From Crocinitomicaceae bacterium (GTDB lineage: Bacteria; Bacteroidota; Bacteroidia; Flavobacteriales_D; Crocinitomicaceae), in the NCBI GenBank assembly GCA_020436025.1, contig JAGQYP010000007.1, positions 1 through 64,000 of the forward strand: a stretch of 64,000 nucleotides of DNA, written 5' to 3'. Positions 1 to 6,617 of the stretch are shown one piece after another. Each line of letters starts with the position of its first letter. The stretch's first letter is position 1. Both the position numbers and the translations under genes were made by a program. The notes under the pieces are model-generated. The model was not told where the DNA came from. It was given only the letters and a program-made list of their open reading frames with translations, and did no database searches.

Positions 1-107
1 TTTCACGCATATTTGCTACTCAACACATTCTTCTTGGCGGAATATTTATTCTTTTGCTCTATCCATTAATGGTAATAGAATACTTCATACAGAAACACTT
101 GAAATAA
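1..107 (+). CDS. C-terminal end of an unidentified membrane protein (partial)
   Basis: The frame starting at base 3 is open from the window edge to a TAA at 105-107 and gives 34 residues. They contain one hydrophobic segment (LLGGIFILLLYPLMVIEY) followed by a short basic tail, as expected for the last transmembrane helix of a membrane protein. The other two forward frames give no membrane-like pattern. A hairpin with a T-run lies about 75 bases downstream. The family cannot be named from this fragment. Confidence 0.5.
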   Translation, partial: SRIFATQHILLGGIFILLLYPLMVIEYFIQKHLK

Positions 108-182
108 TGAATTGAAAAAGTCGAAAGGCTTATTTCTAAAAAATCCGCTTTTTCTTGGAACTGACCTTTCTTTCACCCCCAA

Positions 183-206
183 CCCCCTGAAGGGGGCTAA
201 TTTTTT
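183..206 (+). terminator. Rho-independent terminator for the upstream plus-strand gene
   Basis: Stem CCCCC (183-187), loop TGAA, stem GGGGG (192-196), then CTAA and TTTTTT at 201-206. It is part of the left arm of the inverted-repeat element. Confidence 0.55.
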
Positions 207-232
207 ATGGTATAAATATATAGACTACCAGC

Positions 233-252
233 GGAAAAGTCCCCTTTAGGGG
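233..252 (-). terminator. Terminator-like hairpin for the crotonase gene
   Basis: Read on the minus strand: CCCC (252-249), TAAA, GGGG (244-241), then ACTTTTCC. The stem is short and the T-run is only four bases, so this is weaker than its partner on the other strand. Confidence 0.4.
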
Positions 253-288
253 ATTTAGGGGTGATTATTTACTTCTTGGAACTAATCC

Positions 289-1065
289 CTACTTTTTCTT
301 AAACGCATTGATCGCATTTACTGTGAAATCAGACAACACCAATTTTCCTGACATGGCTGCTCTTTCAGCTAGTAAATCGTCCCAGTTTTCGGTGCCTTGC
401 CAGAATACTTTTTTAAGTAGTTCCATCGCTTCTGGATTGGATTTGGATAGTTTTCCTGCTAGAGTTGAGATCGCCTCATCCATTTCTTCGGTTGTATCGA
501 AGATTTCGGCGTAGAGTCCTTTTTCTTTGGCCCATTGAGCGGTTTGCCATTCTGTGGCATCGATAGCTAACTGAGACATTCCAGATAATCCGATTTTTCT
601 CTCTACTGCTGGTCCAACCACGAAAGGTCCGATTCCAACGGCTAATTCAGAAAGTTTTACTGAAGCATGTTTGGTTGCAAAACAATAGTCTACAGCAGAA
701 GCTACTCCAACACCTCCACCAACAGCTTTTCCGTGTACACGACCGATGATTAATTTCGGGCATTTTCTGCATGCATTGATCACGTTGGCAAATCCAGAGA
801 AGAATACTTTTCCGGTAGCTAAATCTTTAATGGAAATCAATTCATCAAAACTCGCACCTCCGCAGAAGGCTTTTTCACCTGCAGACTTCAACACAATTAC
901 CTTAACGTCCTTGTTTTGACCTAATTCCGAAATGGTAGTGGCCAATTTTGCCAAAATTTTTCCTGGAAGAGAATTTGAAAGTGGATGACCAAATTCAACT
1001 GTGGCAATTCCGTTGTCGATAGCGAATTCTACATGTCCTTGATCTACTGCGTTTGCTGTGCTCAT
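289..1065 (-). CDS. Enoyl-CoA hydratase/isomerase family protein (crotonase)
   Basis: A 258-aa protein of normal crotonase length. The oxyanion-hole segment FCGGASF is at about 67-73 and GKAVGGGVG at 112-120. Against the classic hydratase pattern the second catalytic glutamate is present (E140 in SELAVG) but the first, 20 residues earlier, is glycine (G120). Members with one glutamate are often isomerases, hydrolases or lyases rather than hydratases, so the substrate is open. I chose the ATG at 1065 (MSTANAV) over an ATG 18 codons upstream because a -7 promoter word lies between the two. Probably acts in the cytoplasm on an acyl-CoA. Confidence 0.88.
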   Translation of the reverse strand: MSTANAVDQGHVEFAIDNGIATVEFGHPLSNSLPGKILAKLATTISELGQNKDVKVIVLKSAGEKAFCGGASFDELISIKDLATGKVFFSGFANVINACRKCPKLIIGRVHGKAVGGGVGVASAVDYCFATKHASVKLSELAVGIGPFVVGPAVERKIGLSGMSQLAIDATEWQTAQWAKEKGLYAEIFDTTEEMDEAISTLAGKLSKSNPEAMELLKKVFWQGTENWDDLLAERAAMSGKLVLSDFTVNAINAFKKK

Positions 1066-1084
1066 AATTCTGAATTTTGTTGGG

Positions 1085-1092
1085 CAAATATA
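1085..1092 (-). promoter_or_regulatory. Promoter -7 element of the crotonase gene
   Basis: TATATTTG on the minus strand is an exact match to TANNTTTG and ends 19 bases before the chosen ATG. A TTG lies about 24 bases further upstream, slightly beyond the usual spacing. Confidence 0.6.
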
Positions 1093-1157
1093 GCTATTTT
1101 TTGATGGTTCATTAAGCAATCATAGGTAGAGCGATCAATTTTCATTATTTTCGAAGC

Positions 1158-1874
1158 ATGAGATTTTTCATCTTATTCATATTATCACTTTTTCTCTTCT
1201 CCTGCGGAAATCAACAATTCGCAAAAAGACGCTATACCAAAGGGGTGTATGTGGAGAAGCGCACGAATGTGGCAAGGGGAAAGGGGAAAGTGGTAAGTGA
1301 TAAGTATGGGGTTGCTAAGCGAGAAAATGGATCTAAAAATAATAATGAAGTCTCTGAAAATGAGAAGAAAATCAAACCAACTTCTTCGAAAAAAGAACTA
1401 GTTGTAAAAGTTGAAGAAAAGAAGAATGAAGAATATTCTCCAATCAAACCGCAAGAAATTCCATTAGATGATCTTATTTCCAATGATGGAAATCCAGAAT
1501 TAGATGCAAACCCAAAAGAAGTGGGACCGCCTGAAACTGAAGATGGGGAAGTACTGAGAAAGTCGAGAAAGGCCGATAGTTTGGGCTTAGCATCTGGAAT
1601 CATGGGATATACGGCTCTTGGATTACTTTTGATTACAGGCTTGCTTATTTTCATTCTTTGGATTGTCTTTTACGTTGGCCTAATAAGCTGGGCACTGGTT
1701 TCGATTATTGCACAATTCCTTTATTACGGAAGTATGGCGCTTGGTATTGCGGCGCTTGTGACCGGTGCTATTTCCTACGCAAGAGGAGAAAACGGAATGG
1801 CGCTTGCCGGAATCATTATTGGGGCTATTCTTCTTTTACTGTTGATCATTACCTTAATTGCCGTTCTGGTTTAG
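1158..1874 (+). CDS. Lipoprotein with C-terminal membrane helices, paralogue 1 of 3
   Basis: 238 aa. A lipoprotein signal ends in LFSC with the lipidated cysteine at about residue 16. It is followed at once by FAKRRYTKGVYVEKR, a block shared nearly unchanged with the next two genes. A charged, low-complexity Lys/Glu linker follows (about 40-135), then three or four hydrophobic helices to the C terminus, with a glycine-rich turn resembling DUF4190-type proteins. A lipid anchor plus several membrane helices implies the inner membrane. It is divergent from the crotonase gene and first of a tandem set. Function unknown. Confidence 0.75.
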   Translation: MRFFILFILSLFLFSCGNQQFAKRRYTKGVYVEKRTNVARGKGKVVSDKYGVAKRENGSKNNNEVSENEKKIKPTSSKKELVVKVEEKKNEEYSPIKPQEIPLDDLISNDGNPELDANPKEVGPPETEDGEVLRKSRKADSLGLASGIMGYTALGLLLITGLLIFILWIVFYVGLISWALVSIIAQFLYYGSMALGIAALVTGAISYARGENGMALAGIIIGAILLLLLIITLIAVLV

Positions 1875-1924
1875 CAATTTTCATTTCTTGCGATTTTCGC
1901 AAATTTTCTAGCAAACTCATCCCT

Positions 1925-1932
1925 TAATTTTG
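1925..1932 (+). promoter_or_regulatory. Promoter -7 element for lipoprotein paralogues 2 and 3
   Basis: TAATTTTG matches TANNTTTG and ends 21 bases before the ATG at 1954. This suggests paralogues 2 and 3 can be transcribed independently of paralogue 1. Confidence 0.6.
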
Positions 1933-1953
1933 GTTCAAACTAAAATTTGAATC

Positions 1954-2622
1954 ATGGGAAAAGTAATCTACTATACACGACTGATCTTATTATTGTGGCT
2001 GCTTTTTAGTTGCGGAACCAATAATTTTGCAAAGCGTCGATACATGAAAGGTGTTTATGTGGAGAAGCGATCTGTGGCTTCGAGTAGAAAAATGAAAGCC
2101 GAACATCAAACAAAAAATTCTGAGGTAGCTAAAAAATTTACTGATGAAAAAGAGGAGAATAAATCAAATTTGAATCTTACAATCATTGAAATCGAGCAAG
2201 ATCCTGAAGAAATCCAAAGGCAATATGAAAGATTCGAAAAAAATGATAATCTCCAAAAAGATCAGGAAAGCAACAAATCTCATGTTCCAATAAACAAAAC
2301 AACATTTCAAGCCTATTCAGTTCCAGTATCTTCTCCTGCACCTTCATACTATCCTGCCCCACTATTCATTTGGAGTACGATCTTATCTCTATTTGGATGG
2401 GCGATGGTTTTAGTGGACATTTTTGTTTCCCTTGAAGGGCTTTTGGCATTGTTTTTAGGATTGCCCATTGGAGTGGCTGCTTTGGTCATGTCCATAATTT
2501 CTGTTGTACGAGCTTTTGCCTGGGATTATGGTACTTTCGGTAAAGTAATGGCCATTATTAGTCTGGTACTTGCCGTTTCACTTACCATCATTTCGATCAT
2601 CGTCTTTATTGGATTAATCTAA
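1954..2622 (+). CDS. Lipoprotein with C-terminal membrane helices, paralogue 2 of 3
   Basis: 222 aa. Lipobox LFSC with cysteine at about residue 20, then the shared block FAKRRYMKGVYVEKRS. A charged linker rich in Lys, Glu and Asn spans about 45-115 and a Pro/Ser/Tyr stretch about 117-132. Two to three hydrophobic helices follow (IWSTILSLFGWAMVLVDIFV, the LLALFLGLPIGVAALVM region, and a final helix). It has its own promoter word and is followed after 11 bases by paralogue 3. The nucleotide sequence encoding the block (cgtcgatacatgaaaggtgt) is identical in paralogue 3, pointing to recent duplication or conversion of that part. Function unknown. Confidence 0.75.
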   Translation: MGKVIYYTRLILLLWLLFSCGTNNFAKRRYMKGVYVEKRSVASSRKMKAEHQTKNSEVAKKFTDEKEENKSNLNLTIIEIEQDPEEIQRQYERFEKNDNLQKDQESNKSHVPINKTTFQAYSVPVSSPAPSYYPAPLFIWSTILSLFGWAMVLVDIFVSLEGLLALFLGLPIGVAALVMSIISVVRAFAWDYGTFGKVMAIISLVLAVSLTIISIIVFIGLI

Positions 2623-2633
2623 ACTATCTTTTT

Positions 2634-3692
2634 ATGAAACAACTATCCTATTTATTCAAAATCTTTATTCTGATTTTTCTAATCCACAGTTGTGCAAATA
2701 GCAATTTCACGAAGCGTCGATACATGAAAGGTGTTTATGTGGAGAAACATAGTGGTGCCAGGAGTCAAAAGCGGAAAGCGGAAAGTAAGAAGTTCATTAC
2801 TCAAAATGATAAAAATGGACAGGGTGAAAAAAAGGATGAGAATAAAATCGTTCCAACTAAAGATTTTTCGGAAGAAATACTAGATAAAAATGAATTACAA
2901 CCACAAGAAAAGTTCAATCATGTCTCTGATGATCCCCTAACAAAAGAAGTTACGGAAACAAAACTTCCTATTGATGAATCTTCATTACCAAAAGTATCCG
3001 AAGAAGATGAAGAGGAGTTATCAAAAGACCCTATTGTAAAAAAGCAAATTACCGTTGGAATCATTCTACTCATTTTAGGAGTCATTTTAGCAATAATTGG
3101 TTTCTCAAGTTTATTTTGGTTTTTAGTTCCTGTTTTTTATTTCCTATTTGTTTCCGCTGGGATAGTCATGGGGATTGTAGGAGCTGTTTTTCTTGGGGTA
3201 GGCTTAAGAAACAAGCGATTAGGCAAAGACTACAAAAAAATAGTTCAGGACATCAGAGTCAAGAAAGGGACCAATTGGAAAGGGAAATTACGAAAAGGAT
3301 TTACTCTTTATTTATTGGGAATTCTAATGATTTTAATAGCGTTTATAGCGGCGATAGTAGCAGTATTTACTTATTTTCTCTTCGCTTTATTCGCAGCCAT
3401 CTATTTAATCTATCCTGGGATCATTATGTTGAGTATTGGTCTTGCTCGTGTATTTCTATACCTTAACGTAAAAGGTATTAAAACTGAAAAAAATAAAAGT
3501 CTTGTAATTGGCACTTTTGTCTTACTACTTTCCTTAATCCCCATTGGATTGCTAGTACCCATATTTGGATTCATTTTTGGGACGCTAGGTGTTTGGATTT
3601 TGCTTGGTTTGGCCATTGCTATATTTATAGCAGCTCTTGTAATGGCAATTTTGACCTTGATCGAACTTAAAAAATCTTATAAAAAGATTTAA
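2634..3692 (+). CDS. Lipoprotein with C-terminal membrane helices, paralogue 3 of 3
   Basis: 352 aa, the longest of the three. Lipobox IHSC with cysteine at about residue 20, block FTKRRYMKGVYVEKH, then an acidic/basic linker to about residue 135. Two blocks of paired hydrophobic helices follow (about 138-195 and 225-345) separated by a basic loop, which looks like an internal duplication of the membrane module. Only 11 bases separate it from paralogue 2, so the two are probably co-transcribed. It converges on the thioesterase gene with a 9-base gap. Function unknown. Confidence 0.75.
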   Translation: MKQLSYLFKIFILIFLIHSCANSNFTKRRYMKGVYVEKHSGARSQKRKAESKKFITQNDKNGQGEKKDENKIVPTKDFSEEILDKNELQPQEKFNHVSDDPLTKEVTETKLPIDESSLPKVSEEDEEELSKDPIVKKQITVGIILLILGVILAIIGFSSLFWFLVPVFYFLFVSAGIVMGIVGAVFLGVGLRNKRLGKDYKKIVQDIRVKKGTNWKGKLRKGFTLYLLGILMILIAFIAAIVAVFTYFLFALFAAIYLIYPGIIMLSIGLARVFLYLNVKGIKTEKNKSLVIGTFVLLLSLIPIGLLVPIFGFIFGTLGVWILLGLAIAIFIAALVMAILTLIELKKSYKKI

Positions 3693-3701
3693 CACACAAT
3701 T

Positions 3702-4115
3702 TTAAAGCTTCCACTCTTTCCCAGTACGATAAACCATGCCTTTAAAAAGTGCTACTAATTCTCCATCCTGGTTTTTTACTTTCACTTCGTAAAGACCTGT
3801 TTTGTTCGTCACGTTGAGTTCTTTGGCATCTGCAATAAGTGTATCGCCTTCTCTTGTAGGTTTGATATGGTTGATGGAAGTCTCAATCGAAACCGATTGT
3901 ACTCCTCTTCCATTGGAGGCAAACGCCAAAGCCGAATCAGCAAGGGAATAAGTGATGCCTCCGTGAGCAATTCCGAAACCATTTAGCATGTCTTTGGTAA
4001 CTTTCATCTTTAGAATTACATGCCCTTTGTCGACCATTACTTTTTCAATACCCAACCACTGTGAGAAGTAGTCGAATTCATACATGCGGTCAACGATCTT
4101 CTTACTTTTAGCCAT
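3702..4115 (-). CDS. PaaI-family hotdog thioesterase
   Basis: 137 aa, the usual size for a single hotdog domain. The signature NGFGIAHGGITYSLADSA (about 45-62) contains the HGG turn at 51-53 and the aspartate D60 that acts in PaaI-type acyl-CoA thioesterases. The expected reaction is hydrolysis of an acyl- or aryl-acyl-CoA in the cytoplasm; PaaI itself acts on hydroxyphenylacetyl-CoA. No other phenylacetate pathway gene is visible here, so a paa role is not shown. Its start overlaps the end of the upstream gene by 8 bases, so translation is probably coupled. Confidence 0.88.
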   Translation of the reverse strand: MAKSKKIVDRMYEFDYFSQWLGIEKVMVDKGHVILKMKVTKDMLNGFGIAHGGITYSLADSALAFASNGRGVQSVSIETSINHIKPTREGDTLIADAKELNVTNKTGLYEVKVKNQDGELVALFKGMVYRTGKEWKL

Positions 4116-4587
4116 TTGCCACTTTATTTAAGAGTCCGATAATATTCATGGTTACCAGGTAAAGCTGAATTTGAGTTTCATCTCCCAATAAATTACCTTC
4201 TGAATCTTCTGCACCAATTTCATCTACCATCCAATTTTCCAAAACCGGTTGATTAATCAAAGAAGAAATTTCCGAATAGTCTTCGGTGGTATGAATCAGA
4301 TCCAAGGCCTCATGAAAAGGTTCTTGGAACGCATCAATAAGATCATCTTCAACAATTCCCATTTTGTATCCTGCATTTTTAAAGGATTGATAAATGATGG
4401 CAAAATAGTACATGATCAAATCGTTCAGTTCTTCATTCTGAAATTCGATAGCTGCCTGTAATGAATAGCCTGCAAGTGAATTTTGCTCTAAAACAAATGT
4501 TTCAATCAGATGACTTAAAGCATCATCATCCATCCCCTCTATCTTATTGATCGCATTATTGATGTGCTCTGCTGTAATGTATTCCAT
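4108..4587 (-). CDS. Conserved-looking hypothetical protein upstream of the thioesterase
   Basis: 159 aa, soluble, acidic and apparently mostly helical, without signal peptide or membrane helix. I recognise no domain. The 8-base overlap with the thioesterase gene makes a two-gene operon very likely, so it may act with it, but nothing in the sequence shows how. Divergent from the DUF2461 gene. Confidence 0.7.
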   Translation of the reverse strand: MEYITAEHINNAINKIEGMDDDALSHLIETFVLEQNSLAGYSLQAAIEFQNEELNDLIMYYFAIIYQSFKNAGYKMGIVEDDLIDAFQEPFHEALDLIHTTEDYSEISSLINQPVLENWMVDEIGAEDSEGNLLGDETQIQLYLVTMNIIGLLNKVANG

Positions 4588-4664
4588 TCTTCTTCGTTTA
4601 TTTAGTCTGGAAAAATACTTATTTTCAAACTGATTTATTCACTTTTCATTTAAATTCTCAAATT

Positions 4665-5339
4665 ATGGCCCATTTTGATCCCGATTATTTAGAGTTCTTC
4701 AAAGAATTAGCACCCAACAATCACAAAGACTGGTTCGACGAAAACCGAAAACGTTATCAAAAGAATGTCAAAGATCCGTTCTATGCCTTTGTGGATGAAA
4801 TCATTCCTGAAATAGCTAAAATTGACGAGATCAAATATGAAATCACGGCCAAAGATTGTGTCTTTAGAATCAATCGAGATGTCCGTTTTTCTAATGATAA
4901 ATCGCCTTACAAATTGAGAATGTCTGCCATAATATCTCCCGCTGGCAAAAAAGACAAAACTTATCCGGGATTGTACTTCGAAATGGGGCCAGAAAACTTC
5001 ACCATATATGGGGGAGTTTACATGCTTAGCAAAGACCAGCTTTACGACTGCCGAGAAGCTATAGCGAAAAATGCCAAGGAATTTGACAAAATAGTGAACG
5101 ACCCAAAATTTAAAAAGACTTATGGTGAAATTCACGGAGAAAAAAATAAAGTGATCCCAAAAGAATTCAAAGAAGCAGGAGAAAAACAGGAGCTGATCTA
5201 CAATAAAAATTGGTATTACTACTGCAAATTAGATCCAGAAACTATCTTGAAAGATGATGTTAAAAAGATTCTCCTTGAAAACTACAAAGCAGGAAAACCA
5301 GTAAAAGATTTTTTCGAGAAAGCTTTGAAAGATGGCTAG
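4665..5339 (+). CDS. DUF2461 family protein
   Basis: 224 aa, full length for the family. Characteristic parts are the N-terminal segment with FFKELAPNNHKDWFDENR, the central CVFRINRDVRFSNDKSPYK and the glycine-rich GLYFEMGPENFTIYGG. The family (TIGR02453) is widespread in Bacteroidota and has no assigned reaction. No signal peptide, so cytoplasmic. The TAG stop codon is the first three bases of an 8-bp tandem repeat. Confidence 0.85.
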   Translation: MAHFDPDYLEFFKELAPNNHKDWFDENRKRYQKNVKDPFYAFVDEIIPEIAKIDEIKYEITAKDCVFRINRDVRFSNDKSPYKLRMSAIISPAGKKDKTYPGLYFEMGPENFTIYGGVYMLSKDQLYDCREAIAKNAKEFDKIVNDPKFKKTYGEIHGEKNKVIPKEFKEAGEKQELIYNKNWYYYCKLDPETILKDDVKKILLENYKAGKPVKDFFEKALKDG

Positions 5340-5397
5340 ACTGTTAGACTGTTAGACTGTTAGACTGTTAGACTGTTAGACTGTTAGACTGTTAGAC
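5337..5397. repeat. 8-bp tandem repeat (TAGACTGT), 7.6 copies
   Basis: Seven perfect copies of TAGACTGT at 5337-5392 plus TAGAC. The first copy supplies the stop codon of the DUF2461 gene. As the unit has a TAG in one frame and the unit length is not a multiple of three, read-through would stop quickly in any frame. Copy number is likely to vary between strains. Confidence 0.95.
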
Positions 5398-5438
5398 AAA
5401 AATATTCATTTTGCACTTTGAATTTTGAATTTTGCATT

Positions 5439-5741
5439 TTATTCCGCTCTTCTTTTCAGAATTAGATACATGATAAGAGCAATCGGAATGACCCCTAGGA
5501 GCAACCAAAGGGTCATTTTATTCGAGTCCAGTTTCCCGTTTTCCTTTTGATGTTCTTTTTTCGTTTGTTTTGTGGAATCGACGTCAGCTTTGGCACTTGT
5601 ACCCGAATCAGAAGTATGATCCTGAAAAGTTTGTATCAAGTTTGAATTAGGGGTGCTAAGAGAAATAGCCTTATCCGTATCATGCGACCAAATATGGGCA
5701 CAAACGGATAAGGCCATTATCACCGGTAATAATTTTTTCAC
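5439..5741 (-). CDS. Small exported protein with a C-terminal membrane anchor
   Basis: 100 aa. A basic start (KK) and hydrophobic stretch look like a signal peptide, followed by a hydrophilic Ser/Thr/Lys/Asp-rich region, then one C-terminal helix (LWLLLGVIPIALIMYLIL) ended by KRRAE. That places the middle part in the periplasm. The start is GTG at 5741, supported by an exact -7 word 16 bases upstream; an internal ATG would remove the basic n-region. No family recognised. Confidence 0.6.
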   Translation of the reverse strand: MKKLLPVIMALSVCAHIWSHDTDKAISLSTPNSNLIQTFQDHTSDSGTSAKADVDSTKQTKKEHQKENGKLDSNKMTLWLLLGVIPIALIMYLILKRRAE

Positions 5742-5757
5742 TTTCCTAGATATTTCA

Positions 5758-5765
5758 CAAATCTA
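5758..5765 (-). promoter_or_regulatory. Promoter -7 element of the small anchored protein
   Basis: TAGATTTG on the minus strand, an exact TANNTTTG match 16 bases before the GTG start. Confidence 0.55.
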
Positions 5766-5888
5766 AATAAAGCATCCGAATTGACTGATTTACTGTAGAA
5801 AAATAAATTCACATTTAGACGAATCCGACTTTTCTCTCCATGAATCCAAAATAAAAAAATGAACTTTTAAGAACTTTTAATAGTTTTA

Positions 5889-5921
5889 TTTGTATTAATG
5901 ATAGTATTACTATTATTTTTG
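5889..5921 (+). promoter_or_regulatory. Promoter of the tetR-exporter operon
   Basis: TTTG at 5889-5892, a 21-base spacer, and TATTTTTG at 5914-5921 match the Bacteroidota -33/-7 arrangement. The -7 word ends 18 bases before the ATG of the TetR gene. It is the only promoter I see for the five-gene operon. Confidence 0.7.
5897..5917. promoter_or_regulatory. Predicted operator for the TetR-type repressor
   Basis: A 21-bp near-palindrome centred on 5907. The 13-bp core ATAGTATTACTAT at 5901-5913 is perfect around one central base; the outer AAT/ATT pairs match and only one pair (5900/5914) does not. It fills the spacer between the -33 and -7 elements and overlaps the start of the -7 word, where a bound repressor would block RNA polymerase. 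TetR family members often bind palindromes of this size upstream of their own gene; binding here is inference. Confidence 0.55.
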
Positions 5922-5939
5922 CGATTCTAAACACTAAAT

Positions 5940-6617
5940 ATGGAAGTACATTTATCCAATTTTACGATTCAAGTCAATGACAATATTTATCTAAAAAACC
6001 CTGATTCTAGCGATTTAGGTAAGAAAATCATTAGTCACTCCATCATGATGATCGAGCAAGATGGACTTGAAAATTTTACTTTTCGAAAACTGGCGAAAAG
6101 GATCAAATCCACCGAAGCATCCATTTACCGCTATTTTGAAAGTAAGCACAAATTGCTTCTTTACTTGATTTCCTGGTATTGGGGTTGGATGGAATACAAG
6201 CTGGTGTTTGGAACCGCAAATATTGAAGATCCTCAAATCAGACTAGAAAAGGCCATTAAAATTTTGACGGAAACGATAGAAGAAGACCGCACTTTTTCTC
6301 ATGTCAACGAAGTCAAATTGAGTCAGATCGTCATTTCTGAGTCTTCTAAAGTGTACTTAACCAAAGATGTAGATGAGGAAAATCGAAAAGGGATTTTTAC
6401 GCCTTACAAGCAAATAGTTGAACGAGTGGGTCAGATAATTTTAGAGATCAATCCAAATTACAAATACCCGCACATGTTAGTTTCTACAGTGGTTGAAGGG
6501 GCTCATTTGCAAAGATATTTTGCCGATCATCTTCCCCGACTCACCAACAATATTGATGGGGAAGATTCAGTCGTGAATTTTTATATGGATATGGTCATTA
6601 AAAACATTCAGAAATAA
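5940..6617 (+). CDS. TetR/AcrR family transcriptional regulator
   Basis: 225 aa. The N-terminal helix-turn-helix is clear at about 30-78: a FTFRKLAKRIKSTE region followed by ASIYRYFESKHKLL, the recognition helix typical of TetR proteins. The C-terminal ligand-binding part is specific to this protein. Its stop codon overlaps the ATG of the ABC exporter by one base (TAATG), so regulator and exporter are translated from one message. The natural reading is an autorepressor released by a substrate of the exporter; the near-palindrome in its promoter supports this. The ligand is unknown. Confidence 0.9.
   Translation: MEVHLSNFTIQVNDNIYLKNPDSSDLGKKIISHSIMMIEQDGLENFTFRKLAKRIKSTEASIYRYFESKHKLLLYLISWYWGWMEYKLVFGTANIEDPQIRLEKAIKILTETIEEDRTFSHVNEVKLSQIVISESSKVYLTKDVDEENRKGIFTPYKQIVERVGQIILEINPNYKYPHMLVSTVVEGAHLQRYFADHLPRLTNNIDGEDSVVNFYMDMVIKNIQK

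Larger units (their letters stand above)
152..283. repeat. C-rich inverted-repeat element flanked by an 11-bp direct repeat
   Basis: Two arms of about 26-27 bases at 173-198 and 238-264 are imperfect inverted copies of each other. Both start TCACCCC and carry an inner CCCC..GGGG hairpin. The sequence TTCTTGGAACT occurs at 152-162 and again at 273-283, bracketing the arms like a target-site duplication. C-rich hairpins of this kind occur between genes in many Bacteroidota (general knowledge, not checked). There is no coding sequence inside. The element sits between the converging membrane-protein tail and the crotonase gene. Confidence 0.6.

Noticed and set aside
1925-1941. Shared leader TTTTGGTTCAAACT upstream of genes at 1954 and 56943 as a common regulatory site
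   Set aside because: Matches of this length are expected by chance in a window of this size and base composition; only the -7 word within it is supported.
3672-3690. AAATCTT/AAGATTT hairpin as terminator between convergent genes
   Set aside because: The stem has one G-C pair per side, lies inside the coding end of the third lipoprotein and encodes Lys/Ser/Tyr codons expected there; too weak to call.
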